64,000 bases of DNA, taken from contig CM067072.1 in NCBI GenBank assembly GCA_033980235.1, forward strand, positions 27,124,192-27,188,191, written 5' to 3'. Both the position numbers and the translations under genes were made by a program. Position 1 is the stretch's first letter, and each line of letters opens with the position of its first letter. Positions 33,349 through 44,615 of this stretch are shown piece by piece. This DNA comes from Diadema setosum. Its lineage: Eukaryota > Echinodermata > Echinoidea > Diadematoida > Diadematidae. The notes under the pieces were generated by a model. That model saw only the letters and a list, made by a program, of their open reading frames with translations. It was not told where the DNA came from and made no database searches.

Positions 33349-35450
33349 TGTCCCTGTCCCTTCCACAACTGTAACCACCACCACCACCGCCACTACTTTA
33401 CTGCTCTTATTAACACTACCCTCGGCTAAACTTCGAAATCAGTATCTACTATTGAAAAAGCCAGTCTATAAGAGCGTGTTATTGTGATTCCTTGTGATAG
33501 TTGGTGGTTTTTTCTTCTTTACTTTACCTGATTTGCGTTATTTTATTTCAGAAAGCTTGATTCAAGTTTTAAGGAGTCATTCTCTGGAATAGGTCATGCA
33601 GGGGTAGTCAAAAGGTGGGTGTGGTTCGCACGAGGGTTAGAGCAATTAACCCATCACAGGAGACCACATTTCGAGGTCTGGAGCGGTATCTTTTTATCAA
33701 GAGTTTTATCATTCATGATCGCTGGTGTCTACCAATTTTTTTTTTTCTTTTTTTTTTCTTTTTTTAGCTAGAATAAAATATCTTGCCTTATAGGCCCCAT
33801 TTTCGTTATAACTTATTCCAAGTTGCCAATCTGATGGTTACAAGCTAATTTCTGCAGGAAAATTATCCTTGGACGTGATGGGTTAATAAGGACCAAACCG
33901 CGGCAGATTCAAGTCATCATAATTCTTTTCTGTTCTCCGGGACTATATATTATTGTAGTATATTATTACAAATGTACTTTATGTATAAACAGTCGGCCAC
34001 AAAGGTAAAATGATAAATCTTGTTTGCATATGACCTCTGATGAGGTGGTAATTGATAACATACTCTCAAAGGACGCCAGCTATAGGAGAGATCGCGCTAA
34101 CGTTGAATTGCTCGTGGAGCGTAAACCCATCTGGGCCATCTGGGCTATCCATCATGCTACTGAGTTGATGTGTCATGTAATGGCCTGCAATTATCATTGT
34201 CATATTGTAATACCTTCTGTTACATAGCCGTTGTTGAGTAATCGGATTATTATCATCAGATTACTTTAATCATGGCTACTAGGTTCTATAGTATGTTAGT
34301 ACTATTTTGTTGTGCATCCAAACTTGATGTCATGCATCATTCTATTTTGGTATATCTAGTTTGTTTGTTTGTTTTTTCGTTGTGAACTATGGAAATAAAG
34401 TGACATTGAATCATCGATGAAATTGCCATTGTGATTGATCAGTTATAATCTTCGTGTTGGTGTTATTTATTATGTATCTTATTATGTAAGTGTTATAAAC
34501 ATGTTAAAATAGAAATGACCTTCATAAGTCAATGACGGCGTGAAAGTGAATTTCACGGATTTTTTTTTTCGTCCTTCTAAGAGGTGACGGTGTTAAGTCA
34601 TAAGAGTTGAGTCACGTTATATCGCCCGATCACAGAAATATCCCTGTTATAGTCGACTTTATACACCGGTAAAATCAAATCATGGATATAATCTCGAGTA
34701 AGTATACAAATCTGTAATTGCACAGGGTTTACATAGAGACACGTGACTCCTTTGGCAAACCTCCACTATTAGGCCTTCGTAAACAAAGTTTATCGTACAA
34801 AATATTGTTTGTGTGTTTTATAGTACAAGCGCCAAAATTGTTTCGTCTCGCACTTTCAGTGAGAAAGAGATAACATGACGGCCATTACTATATACCAGTC
34901 TTCAATTAGAATTTCCTGAATTAAACCTTGAAGATCACATTCACAGCCTATAGAGAACCGTCTCGACACTGGTTGTTTTGAGGTACTTTGAGACCAGATA
35001 AGAGCTACAGAAATGAAATACAAACATGACGAGACTGACGAAGTTTATTAATTGATAGTGTCAGACATGGTGCCAGAACCTGTAGTGTTGTATTATAAAT
35101 TGTCTGCCGATGTACTTTAGAGTCAAAGTGCTGACGAATCATTTAAAATATGTCTTATTTTTGTCTGTCTAGAGATACCCAGGGGCGGATCCAGGAATTC
35201 TGAAAGGGGGAGGGCGCAAAATAAAAAAAAAAAAGGAAAGGGGGCGCATGCGCTCCCTTTTATTTTTCTTTTAATTTATTTTATTTTAACATAAAAAAAA
35301 GAGAATTTTATTTCTTTCTTTCAATGTAAACACAGAACTTTGACTTGCAATCATCGAGCTGTAAGGTCGTATAGTCCCCCGCCATAGATATCTGGACGTA
35401 TTTTCAGCGTAGGCCATGAAACAAGTTGGAGTAATTTCTGTATACACAAA

Positions 35451-35485
<35 letters not shown>

Positions 35486-36519
35486 GGCCTCCAAGTGGCG
35501 TTTTCAATGTGCACAACTCCATGGTTTTCATTATCTTGTCATTTAATTCTTTACATGCCCATCTTCGAGGGAAGTATCCAGGTTAATATGACGTTTATGT
35601 TCAAACGTTTTCATAAGCATATAACTTCCCGAGAAATTTGTGCCCACGATCAATGTCGCGTGGTAATTTCAGTCAATGTGAATTTCATAGCGTATGAACC
35701 TGCCGAACTTAGCTTGTCAACGAGAAAACATACGAAAAAAAGGTAAATACACTCACTCTATTTGCTCACAAGCGACGGTTCAGTGGTGGTCATAACACTG
35801 ACTCTGCTGCTTTTTCCTCACACGTGAATGAGTAAAAAACGGACTTTGCTCACACTAGCCTGATGCGGTTTACGCTTTGACGCTTAATTTGAGCGGAAAT
35901 GGAGACAGACTGTTACCCGTTCTCATGCTTCCTCTGTACTTTATTCGGAGTGATGTACAAGAGAATGTAGATGCAAAAACGGATAGGTATTTCTGTGCTG
36001 GGTTATTGTTCGACAGGAGAAAATTGGCTTGGGGTGTATGCATTTGAACATGGACTCTTTCAACCATACCACTCAAAATGTTTCTGTTTTTGTCTTTGTT
36101 TTATGAAATTTCACCTTTCACAAGATGACTATATCTCTCACATGTAAAAACATTTTTTATTATTATTAAAGTAATCCTAGCATATGCCCCAAGTTCGAAA
36201 CCTGTCAAGTGTCAACACCACAATGTTGTAAGCAATATCAGGAAGGTGATAGAATTTAACTGTTGGCATGCAGATAATTGCACCCCCCCCCCCCCCCTGC
36301 GTGCACGTCAATTTCATTTGACCTTATTAAACTGTATAGGATTGATACTATATGGCCATAGAGTACTTGGCTACAGGATAACAAGGAGGGCAAAATTTAA
36401 AACCAGACACACTCGGAGAGAGCAAGAATCGTCTACTAAGGCCAAACCAAGGTTCACAACCGCCATATAACTTTGCTAGCACACACACACACACACACAA
36501 GTATACATAAATGAGGCAT
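33349..36519. other. Between GH3-A and GH3-B, unit 1
   Basis: Contains a truncated CAGGGGCGGATCCAGG MITE end (35180-35260), an (AC)n run (about 35450-35477), poly-C near 36284 and an (AC)n run near 36480. No coding homology found. Confidence 0.5.
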
Positions 36520-37030
36520 AAGCCAATTGTCAAGTCAAAGCAGGGAGATTGAAGAGAAGTAGGCTTTTCAACTCCCCCCCCCCCCCCCCCCCCCCATGGT
36601 CAACGGCCCTCGATCCCACTGCAGTAATTGCAGGAGGAGCGAGCAGACGGTCGTCATAGCAACGCGACACCTCCATTTGAAACCATTTTAAACGTGAACG
36701 TGACGCCATTTGGGAAAACAAAATCTGACCTCCCCCCCCCCCAAAAAAAAAAAGAAAAAAAGGAACGAAAATAATATCCGAGTACAATATCATTACCCTT
36801 TCGTACCTGCTCACGATCAAGGCACAAAGAGAGCTACATTCTTCAGAAGATTTGGTGGAGTGATCTGGGTGGTGTGGCTGACAAGCCATGCTAGGTAAGC
36901 CATTGTCAAGACAGAGAGATGGAAGAGGGGTCTCTTTTCAACCCCCTACATGGTCAACTGCCCTCGATCCCAATGTAGTACATGTAATTCCAGGAGGAGC
37001 GAGCAGACGGTTGTCATAGTAACGCGACAC
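36520..37030. repeat. Two-copy ~145 bp direct repeat upstream of GH3-B exon 1, unit 1
   Basis: Copies at about 36520-36670 and 36896-37030 share TTGTCAAG, AGAGATGGAAGAG-like and CATGGTCAAC.GCCCTCGAT blocks and CAGGAGGAGCGAGCAGACGG, ending GTCATAG.AACGCGACAC. They lie about 0.9-1.4 kb upstream of the GH3-B start codon. Long poly-C runs sit inside. Confidence 0.8.
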
Positions 37031-37738
37031 TAGACACCAACGAGAGTGTAGACCCCAACGAGAGGGGAAGAAAATATCGTCTGTGCAGAAACTGTCCGCT
37101 GTGAAGTAGAATGTAAAAGTATACAGGTAGGACCTACATGTACATCATTATTTTCTTCGTCTGTAGCCTCCCCTTTCAATCCTCTCCCCTCGGCTTCTCC
37201 TTCCTCTCCACCTGCCACTCCGCCTTCCCACCCCCAACCCCGCCCACATTGTCCCAGCTCAAAACCTTTTTTTTTTAAGGCTTAGCCTTTTTCTAAGGCC
37301 CTCGTCACACACTCGGAAATCGAGCGTGTCTCGAATTCATCTCGCGACCTGAAGCTCAAACCCCGCGTCATATGTACCGTGAACTCTTCTATTGTTGCTG
37401 CTAAAATAATCCCTTATTACTTCTATTACTCTATACCTCTTCTCTTTTTTACGTCCCAACACCACGATGGCTTGACTATTGTAAATGACCTCTAATTTAC
37501 TATTTTACACGTCACAAACAACACATAAAAGAAAAAGGAACTTTAGTTGTTATAGTTTGACAACCTTCACAGATGTCCTTCACGTTGAACCCGTCCCGGT
37601 ATAATGCATGTCAATAGGCCACGGCACGCCGTCAGTCGACTTTGATCTTGGTACCATACACTCATGTGTCAAGCACTCTGCAAAGAATGAACTCCTGGGT
37701 CTCTTGAACGCTGTTGCAAACTCCAATTTCGGGGGTCC

Positions 37739-37749
37739 GTATATATACC
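37739..37749 (+). promoter_or_regulatory. Possible TATA box of GH3-B, unit 1
   Basis: GTATATATACC about 140 bases upstream of the ATG at 37885, a plausible distance for a short 5' UTR. Duplicated in unit 2 at about 50766-50776. Sequence match only. Confidence 0.35.
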
Positions 37750-37884
37750 AGTCGTACGCTGAATACTCCTCCGTATAGAAGAAAGAAGCCATAGGCCTCG
37801 TCTGATCTGAAGACGGAGAATCAAGTGTTCAGACTTGTATGTACATTCTAAGCAGAACCTTGTGTATGCTGGGGTATCATAACC

Positions 37885-38005
37885 ATGACGAGGGCTCAGG
37901 TGAAATTGCGCTTTGCTGGCCTGGTGAGTCTGGGCCTGGCCCTGGCCATTATCCATCGCTGGACACAAGTCCAAGACCTGTCTCTCACCTCGACAGTCTT
38001 ACGGG
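37885..38005 (+). CDS. GH3-B exon 1, unit 1 copy
   Basis: ACC-ATG context, 40 codons plus one base, donor gtaaga. [15 protein letters not shown] is a signal-anchor-like hydrophobic stretch. The phase-1 G|GT end fits the GGT Gly codon at the start of GH3-B exon 2 (55105), and the layout mirrors GH3-A exon 1. Assigned by phase, position and analogy. Confidence 0.72.
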
Positions 38006-38073
38006 GTAAGAACGAAATTTGTAACTAAATTTGTAAGAACGAAATTTGTCGTCTCATTTAGTTGACTGTAATA

Positions 38074-38459
38074 TTAAAGGGATGGTATAATATTGGTGGA
38101 GATGAGAATTAGGCTTTTAAGATGCCAAGACAAAGATACCAAGAAACCACTTGTGAAATAAATACAGATCATGCTATTTTAAGAGGAATTCAAAGTTTAT
38201 GAGATGAAAATTCACAAACAGAATAAAAGAAAGCGATTCTAAGAAAATGTGGGTCCTATTTTTATTGGGATTGCTCTATTTCAGATATCTCGGCCATTTC
38301 AAGACCAATTTTCATCAAAAATAAAAAATAAACGCTTCAAATTTCTTTTGGAATTATTCATGTGTTTTCATATTTCATAAGAGGTTTCTCATTATATCAC
38401 CAAAAATGTTAGAAACCTGAAGTTAGGTCTCAACCAAAACTACTACACGATCCCTTTGA
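38074..38459. mobile_element. TTAA-flanked palindromic MITE, copy 3 (unit 1)
   Basis: TTAAAGGGATGGTATAATAT left end, GATCCCTTTGA right end, with the GATATCTCGGCCATTTCAAG / TTTTCATC core typical of the family. Begins 70 bases into GH3-B intron 1. Confidence 0.75.
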
Positions 38460-38936
38460 GATCGACTGATTTCGACCCCCCCCCCCCCCCTTCTCACAGT
38501 CTTTCTCCGTCTCACTGTTACTTTCTTCCAATTATACAATATGCAGCTTGCCAACATGAGCTTGTCAATGGTTTCAATTTTTTCTTTTGTTGTGTTGAGA
38601 ATATGAATAACCATTTGATGAGATTACAGCAGATTTCTGTATGAAAGGAACTGTTAATCTAAATTGGAAAAAAAAAAGTATGGGATCTGATAGAATCGAC
38701 ACAAGTCTTCTTATATGTTGATCTAGCTAGTTATTTGGCTAAAGCCTCAGCTCTTTTGTTTTACTAATCGTTGTGTGTAGACCCTGCCACACCTGTCTTA
38801 AAACAACTCAATCTGTAATGCCAAATCACACACCTACTGAGTATGATTTTGCACATAGTCTCTAAACTTCACTGAAGAAAAAGAATGTTTACGAACAACT
38901 TTTGCAAATAAAAAAAAAATTGATTTCGTCCAGGGT

Positions 38937-38966
38937 ATATATATATATATATATGAATATATATAA
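38937..38966. repeat. (AT)n microsatellite
   Basis: GTATATATATATATATATAT followed by a second short AT run. Repeated in unit 2 near 51962. Confidence 0.8.
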
Positions 38967-39130
38967 TGCGATGATGCTGATACTCGTACCGTACCCCTTT
39001 GTCATCTTAGGAAGAATTATATTCGAGACAATGTAATGATGACAAAAGATGTCGCATGAAGCCGGCTGTTACGAAGCTTTCGACCTTGGTCTTCCTCAGC
39101 TTTATTATCTGTTTATGAAATGAAATATAT

Positions 39131-39377
39131 GAAGAGTTTGTTTGCAAAAACCGATAAGTCCATAATTGCCATATGGAGATATTTGCGATTAAAGGTCAAG
39201 AAAAATAAAGAGAATAATAAGAAAATTTTTGCTTCTTTTGACCATAACTTCAAAAATGTACCTTTATATGTAGTGGCCAATATATCATTTAAAAGGGATT
39301 ATTCTGTACTTTATGACAGAGAGCGTACTTCAAAATCTTCAAAAATGGACTTATCGGTTTTTGCAAACAAACTCTTC
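39131..39377. mobile_element. MITE with perfect 32 bp inverted ends, unit 1
   Basis: Arms 39131-39162 and 39346-39377 are exact inverse complements (GAAGAGTTTGTTTGC… and …GCAAACAAACTCTTC). The 98-codon open frame across it is incidental. Perfect arms imply recent activity or conversion. Confidence 0.85.
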
Positions 39378-40109
39378 AGTCATATGTTTTTGAGCATAAC
39401 AAATCTGGAGTCATGAACACAATATATTAAATACAAGTTCAGCATGAGTTAATAGCTTCATAGCATAATTGGCAACATTTTTGACAATTTGCAACACATT
39501 CAACAATGTATAACTGTAAATGAATATATAATGAGTATAATATGTAGCATACAGACATATCATACAATAAAAATATCAAACACATATCATAAATAAACTA
39601 AGTAATATAATTACCTGCTAAGCAGACGTGTGAGTTACTTGGGTGTCTTGTGGCTGTCTTGTGGCGGGATGAGAGTGATCATGTGATATATTGGGAGGGA
39701 AGGTGTGTGTGCAGTGGTGCATGTCAGGCAGAAGTGAGGTAGTATAAAGAATTAGGTTCAGTGTAAGTGTGTCAGTGCAGATGGAGGGTTGTTAACAATT
39801 ACGATACAATAAGCATTCTCGTGGTCATTAACCCCTACAGCTGGTTTACAAACAATCAAAATAGCAGGCATGGAACCCGGGTACAGATAAAGAGTGGATG
39901 GTGTGTTGCCACTTGTCCCTTGGCACATAACACAGAAATATACAATATGCACAAATATAATATATACCAAAAATATTACTGACAAAATCTTCATACTCTT
40001 ACCAAACTGTATCGCACAGTATAATATATTGTTTTTCCTGTGTACACCTCTATCCGTCTCTCTATTTATCTATAATCATCACTTCCTATACATATCATAT
40101 ATTTTAATG

Positions 40110-40134
40110 CACCCACATTATGATCATTATATAC

Positions 40135-40184
<50 letters not shown>

Positions 40185-40199
40185 CATAATATGGGTGCA

Positions 40200-40260
<61 letters not shown>

Positions 40261-40262
40261 AT
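40110..40262. repeat. (AT)n arrays with flanking inverted repeat, unit 1
   Basis: ATGCACCCACATTATGATCA and TGATCATAATATGGGTGCAT face each other across (AT)n, followed by a second longer (AT)n. Likely cruciform-forming. Unit 2 has longer AT arrays. Confidence 0.8.
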
Positions 40263-40353
40263 TGATTGCAACATACACTCTCGCGATTATTATAGACATC
40301 AGTGGTAAAGGCTCGGTCTCTGATATATATTACCAAGAAATAATGACTATGCA

Positions 40354-40519
40354 GGTGCCAATTTACACCTGTCGATCAAGACAGATCGACTTGGGTTGAT
40401 GTAATACATCTAGTCAACGGATTTTGACACAATACTGGATTTGAGCTCGGGATCTTAAGTTAATCCACATTGCGTTACCACTTGCCTCACCGAAAGTTTC
40501 CTTCAGACCTCCCATATTC
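40354..40519 (-). mobile_element. Possible tRNA-derived SINE, unit 1
   Basis: Minus strand has GTGAGGCAAGTGGTAACGC (box A-like) and GAGCTCAAATCC (box B-like, about 8 of 11 consensus bases). Weak match; could be coincidence. Same sequence at 53380-53545. Confidence 0.35.
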
Positions 40520-41262
40520 TGTTGAAATTACGAAGCTAGGTAAAACCAGTAAGATGGGAAGAGAGGGCTACATCTTATAGAAATTAGATGTTAAAAAATA
40601 TCTAAAGAATTTAATGTGTGAATCATATATAATGAATTTTATTAAATGTACATTCTATGCGAGGGTGTGTGTGCTTCTACCCAAATGAAATGCTTTATGT
40701 AATTTGTAAACTTATATGGGTGTACTGTACTGTACAGATTGGGAACTGACAATCCTGGTGTAGTCAGGTTGGCATGCAGGACCCGACAAAGAGCATGGCT
40801 CCAACAGCGTACAGAGGCTTCCCTTCATGACTAAGACAATTTGATACTAGTATTAACACTGCTATAATTATTTCATCATTGTTATTATCATTACATATAT
40901 TTACTATCATAATGCAGACTGTAGTTGTTATTGACGTAGGTAGAAGTAGAAGATGTGGTAGTTTAATTTTGATAGAAGTGACATCATTATCGTCATCAGC
41001 TGTGTTATTACTTTCGGCAGCTTCATTATACGTAAAATGTCGAAGTCACTTTGAGATGGTGGATTTGATTGAATTTAGGTACTGAAGCTCTGCAAACTGT
41101 GTTATACATTTCACTCGGTCTGAACAGCATCTACCTCCTCTCCTTCCCATTTTTCTTGTTTGGCGGTGATACACGCCGAGATTACTGACATTGGTGATTA
41201 TGTGCATCAATCAATGAACCCATTTGACCGTAACCCAAATGCGTCATAAAAACCCGGTGATT

Positions 41263-41428
41263 GACAAATTGCCCTACATCGACGCAACTAAGCACTGAAT
41301 TAAGCAGTGTTTGCAGTAGCCATCATAAGAAAGTAGTGGGCATACATACTTGGGCTGGATCCGAACCAACGATCGACCTCCTGATCACCGGACAGGCGTC
41401 TTATCCACTAAACCACCGGGCTTCCGTC
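41263..41428 (-). mobile_element. tRNA-derived SINE (copy in unit 2)
   Basis: Identical in features to the element at 28240-28405; duplicated with the unit. Confidence 0.6.
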
Positions 41429-41805
41429 CGACAGCCACAGTGCTGGTTTTGTCCTTATAGTATGCTGCGGTACTGCAAATTTATTCAAATTGGGGAAATT
41501 CTTGCGTCGAGCAGTTTTTATTGCAACTGATTGACAAATTGCCTTATATTGATGGAGGGCAATTTGTCAAACAGTTGCAAAAAAAAAAAAAAACCCTCGA
41601 TACAAGCATTAATAATGTTTAAATTAATCAAATTTTGATTAATTTAAACAATCGCCTTTGCAATTATTGTTCGATAATCATTTTCACATAAATCATGGTG
41701 TGAAACCGAGAGACAAAAAAAAAAAATCCATGAGTACCCATGTACCGTTTGTTGTTGCTGTTGTTGTATTCTATTGCCCTGAACGACGTAACTTCTTGAC
41801 CTAAG

Positions 41806-41970
41806 TGACGAGGATCAACCGGACACCTTGCTGGCGGAGGAGGTGGAAGTCGGGGAAACTTACGAAGTCGTCATCACGAGTATGGACGCCCTCTATCGGT
41901 ACCGTATCGGCGACGTCGTGAAGGTGACGGGGTTCTACGGAACATGTCCAATCGTCGACTTCCAATACAG
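41806..41970 (+). CDS. GH3-A exon 4 duplicate
   Basis: Same 165 nt as exon 4 in unit 1, with intact gacctaag acceptor and gtatag donor. Confidence 0.85.
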
Positions 41971-42011
41971 GTATAGTGGTAGACAATCGGTGAAACGAAT
42001 TTCTTTTAATG

Positions 42012-42189
42012 CAGTGGCGGATCCACAGGGGGCGCAAGCGGCGCACGCCCCCCCCCCCCCCTCAATTTTTCGTTAAAAATAAAAGAATTAAAAAGAAAAA
42101 AAAATGATACGAAATCCGAAAGTGGCACCAGATATATTAGTTGCGCCCCCCCCCCCCCCCCCTTTACAGAATTCCTGGATCCGCCCCTG
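42012..42189. mobile_element. CAGTGGCGGATCCA short MITE, unit 2
   Basis: Copy of 28988-29159; the two poly-C tracts are longer here, one of the few differences between units. Confidence 0.7.
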
Positions 42190-42815
42190 TGATGTGTAAT
42201 CTGCAGACCGTCTGACCAATCAGAACCATCCACATTTCCACCTTAATCAGTAACTTCTGATATTGTTGTTTTATGATGAGTATGGGTATAGAATACATTG
42301 TTAGCATCTGCGACGAGTGTAGTTACGCTGCAACGTGCTGAATTCTGAGCGTGTTGCGGCGTTGGAAGTCACTTTGTTCATGCGCATCAATATCAGCAAA
42401 GATAGTGATGACAAAGGATAAACCATGTGACATGTATAATATAGTATGTTACATGTACTATCATCCTATGGCGCCATGATAATGTATCAGGCGATGGAAC
42501 ATTTTTGCTGATATGTGCAGAGAACTTGATTCGAAATTGGAATACAGTGGGGCTATAAAAACTGTTGTTTAACAGAAGTAGAATATGACAATGAAGGTCG
42601 ACACTAAGATAAACGCAGTTTATCTTAAATAATATTTAATAATATCTAAATATGATTATAATACGAATCCCTTTCTGTCTGCAATTTCTCAAAGGAATTT
42701 GATGTAAATCAGTAGTTTTCATGTCTCTTTCTTCGATGGCTCCGATGGCGCTGATTTATCTTAATCCTTATCGTTGTTTTGTCAACTTACATTATCGTTA
42801 CCTTCGATAACTCAG

Positions 42816-42964
42816 ATCCGGAGAGTTTCTCAACTTGAAAGGAGAGAAGACGCCAGAAGTCAGCGTACGCACAGTTGTCATGAAAACGTTTTCTGATGAC
42901 TTTCCGAGTGCTGCTCTTGTCGACTACGCATGTGTAGAAAGTGTCCTTTTCGAAGATGCCACAG
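42816..42964 (+). CDS. GH3-A exon 5 duplicate
   Basis: Same as 29786-29934. Confidence 0.85.
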
Positions 42965-43775
42965 GTGAACGCGTTGATCAAATTGTGATTTATTCGCTGC
43001 TTGTATGAGTTTCTTTTCCTTTTTAAAAGTATTTTACTTTGATTTTCTATTTTTTCAAATAATACTTAAATTTACTGTAAAACACGGTTATGAAATAAAA
43101 GTAACCAACGCAGTGCAAGATTGTGATATGATGAAATGTGACTGCAAAGTCTTAATTTCCAAGTTTATTATGGCAATTAATTCTGTCGATAAATATGTTC
43201 GTCGCACATCATATAACAACGGTAGAAGGATAGACGTAAAAATATTGTTTTTATGTTTGCAGAAATACATGAATTTCACTGGAAATATATCAAATCGTTA
43301 TAAATAGTTTCCACTCAAGTGTTGATAGCATATAGCGATGAAAAATAATGAATAGATTGACCACTTTTCAAGGTTTCAATGAATACTTATGTTCGTTGTA
43401 ATATCCGCCACGTACATAATGCTCTGCTTGTTTTATTGCAACATAATGAGGTCCTCCTGTCCTTCTGTAAGGTGTAATGGAGAGCGATATCATCAACTTG
43501 AGATCAACATGATTATTGAGTCAAAGGAGACTTGTGAGCTTTCGATCCCAGCATTGCAAAATCTTCGTCAGATGCAAACATGAATGATATCTATTCGAAG
43601 CGTTGGACTGGTTGGTAAAACGGTCTTATGGTCCATTTACAGAAACTGCAGTATGCTCCGATCCCATTGATTCGCCAGCAAGATATGGTACGGCTTATAC
43701 ATGGCGTATTGCATCTTTCACTCATTTTACAGTTGTATGATTGTGTTTATTCTTATAAATCATAATTATGCACAG

Positions 43776-43867
43776 ATCCGACCAAACTAGGGCAAGATGC
43801 CTATTACGTCATCTTCGCGGAAGTATACACAAGGGACAACAGTTTGATCGACAATAGATTGGAGGAG
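43776..43867 (+). CDS. GH3-A exon 6 duplicate
   Basis: Same as 30746-30837. Confidence 0.85.
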
Positions 43868-44197
43868 GTACGAGAGTAATGTACGCGTTTTTAGCTTTGA
43901 GAAAGATTTTTTTTCTAACTCTCCCGAAAGAGAGGTAACATAGTATATGCCTACAATACGAAATGTACGTTTTGAATGGATAATTGTAAAGTACGTAGGG
44001 AACATGAATTTGTTATCACGCGCTATGTAGCCCAGTTGTAATATTATCAGCGATTATCTCTGTTTGACTGAATAGCGATCGACACCGAAATTACGCCTTC
44101 CTGTAAATGACTGACCTTTAAATTCAAATACAGTATCGTTATGTTTCAGACAACAAAAATGTCTTTGTTCTTATTTGTCCGATGTGTGTCAATGCAG

Positions 44198-44443
44198 ATA
44201 ACAGCCAGTCTCGACGCCAAGTTACGTCAAGTGGCGGCAGGCTACGACTATCAGCGGAAGCGCAACGGAATAGCGCAGCTGAGGCTGGTCTTCGTCCATC
44301 CGGGCTCTTTCTCCGCCCTGCGCTCTTACATTCTGGCGAATTCAGAAGCATGCGCGGTCCAAGTGAAATCCCCGAAGAAATTAGACCGAACTCAGTGGAT
44401 TCGTTTTCTCGCCGAGAGAGAAGTGAAGATGGCCGAGATCTAG
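44198..44443 (+). CDS. GH3-A exon 7 duplicate with stop
   Basis: Same as 31168-31413, including the TAG. Confidence 0.85.
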   Translation: MTASLDAKLRQVAAGYDYQRKRNGIAQLRLVFVHPGSFSALRSYILANSEACAVQVKSPKKLDRTQWIRFLAEREVKMAEI

Positions 44444-44615
44444 CGGAGATGTACTTCAGTAAGACATTAGATAAATATGACTCACTGTTAGATTGGATTA
44501 CCTTCAATTGGCTCGACAAAGAACGCGACTTGTAAAGGGAAATTCTTAAAAGCTACGTCTAACTAACGAAGGAGATGACCGAGCAGAGAGATGCGATATA
44601 CTCACACCCAGGTCG

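Larger units (their letters stand above)
27651..40673. repeat. 13.0 kb tandem duplication, unit 1
   Basis: Repeated head-to-tail at 40674-53703. Contains GH3-A exons 4-7 and GH3-B exon 1 with all intervening repeats. The offset between copies moves only from 13023 to 13030, changing at poly-C, poly-A, poly-T and AT runs. I noticed two clear substitutions (A at about 30885 vs G at 43915; A at about 34580 vs G at 47608). Unit start follows TTGTG; the junction has GTGTGTGTGC, and unit 2 ends in GTGTGTGC. Confidence 0.95.
41806..44443 (+). pseudogene. Orphan GH3-A tail (exons 4-7 duplicate, no 5' exons)
   Basis: Exons 41806-41970, 42816-42964, 43776-43867 and 44198-44443 repeat GH3-A exons 4-7 with the same splice sites, frames and stop codon. 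There are no copies of exons 1-3, because the duplication starts in intron 3. It therefore lacks the ATP-binding TSGTTG and YTSTEG blocks and could not make an enzyme alone. It could serve as an alternative 3' end for gene A transcripts by splicing from 27406 across 14.4 kb. No disabling change is visible, consistent with recent origin. Confidence 0.88.

Noticed and set aside
33230..33487. Repetitive protein (WYQLSTG repeats) on both strands
   Set aside because: It is translation of the palindromic ACTGGTACCAGT repeat, open in several frames by composition only.
39120..39416. 98-residue protein repeated in both units
   Set aside because: The frame coincides with a MITE having 32 bp inverted ends; the duplication explains its conservation.
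40066..40308. YIYIYI open frames
   Set aside because: Translation of an (AT)n microsatellite.
37885..44443. In-frame B-A fusion enzyme
   Set aside because: Phase mismatch (B exon 1 ends in phase 1, A exon 4 starts in phase 2) and absence of the ATP-binding exon.
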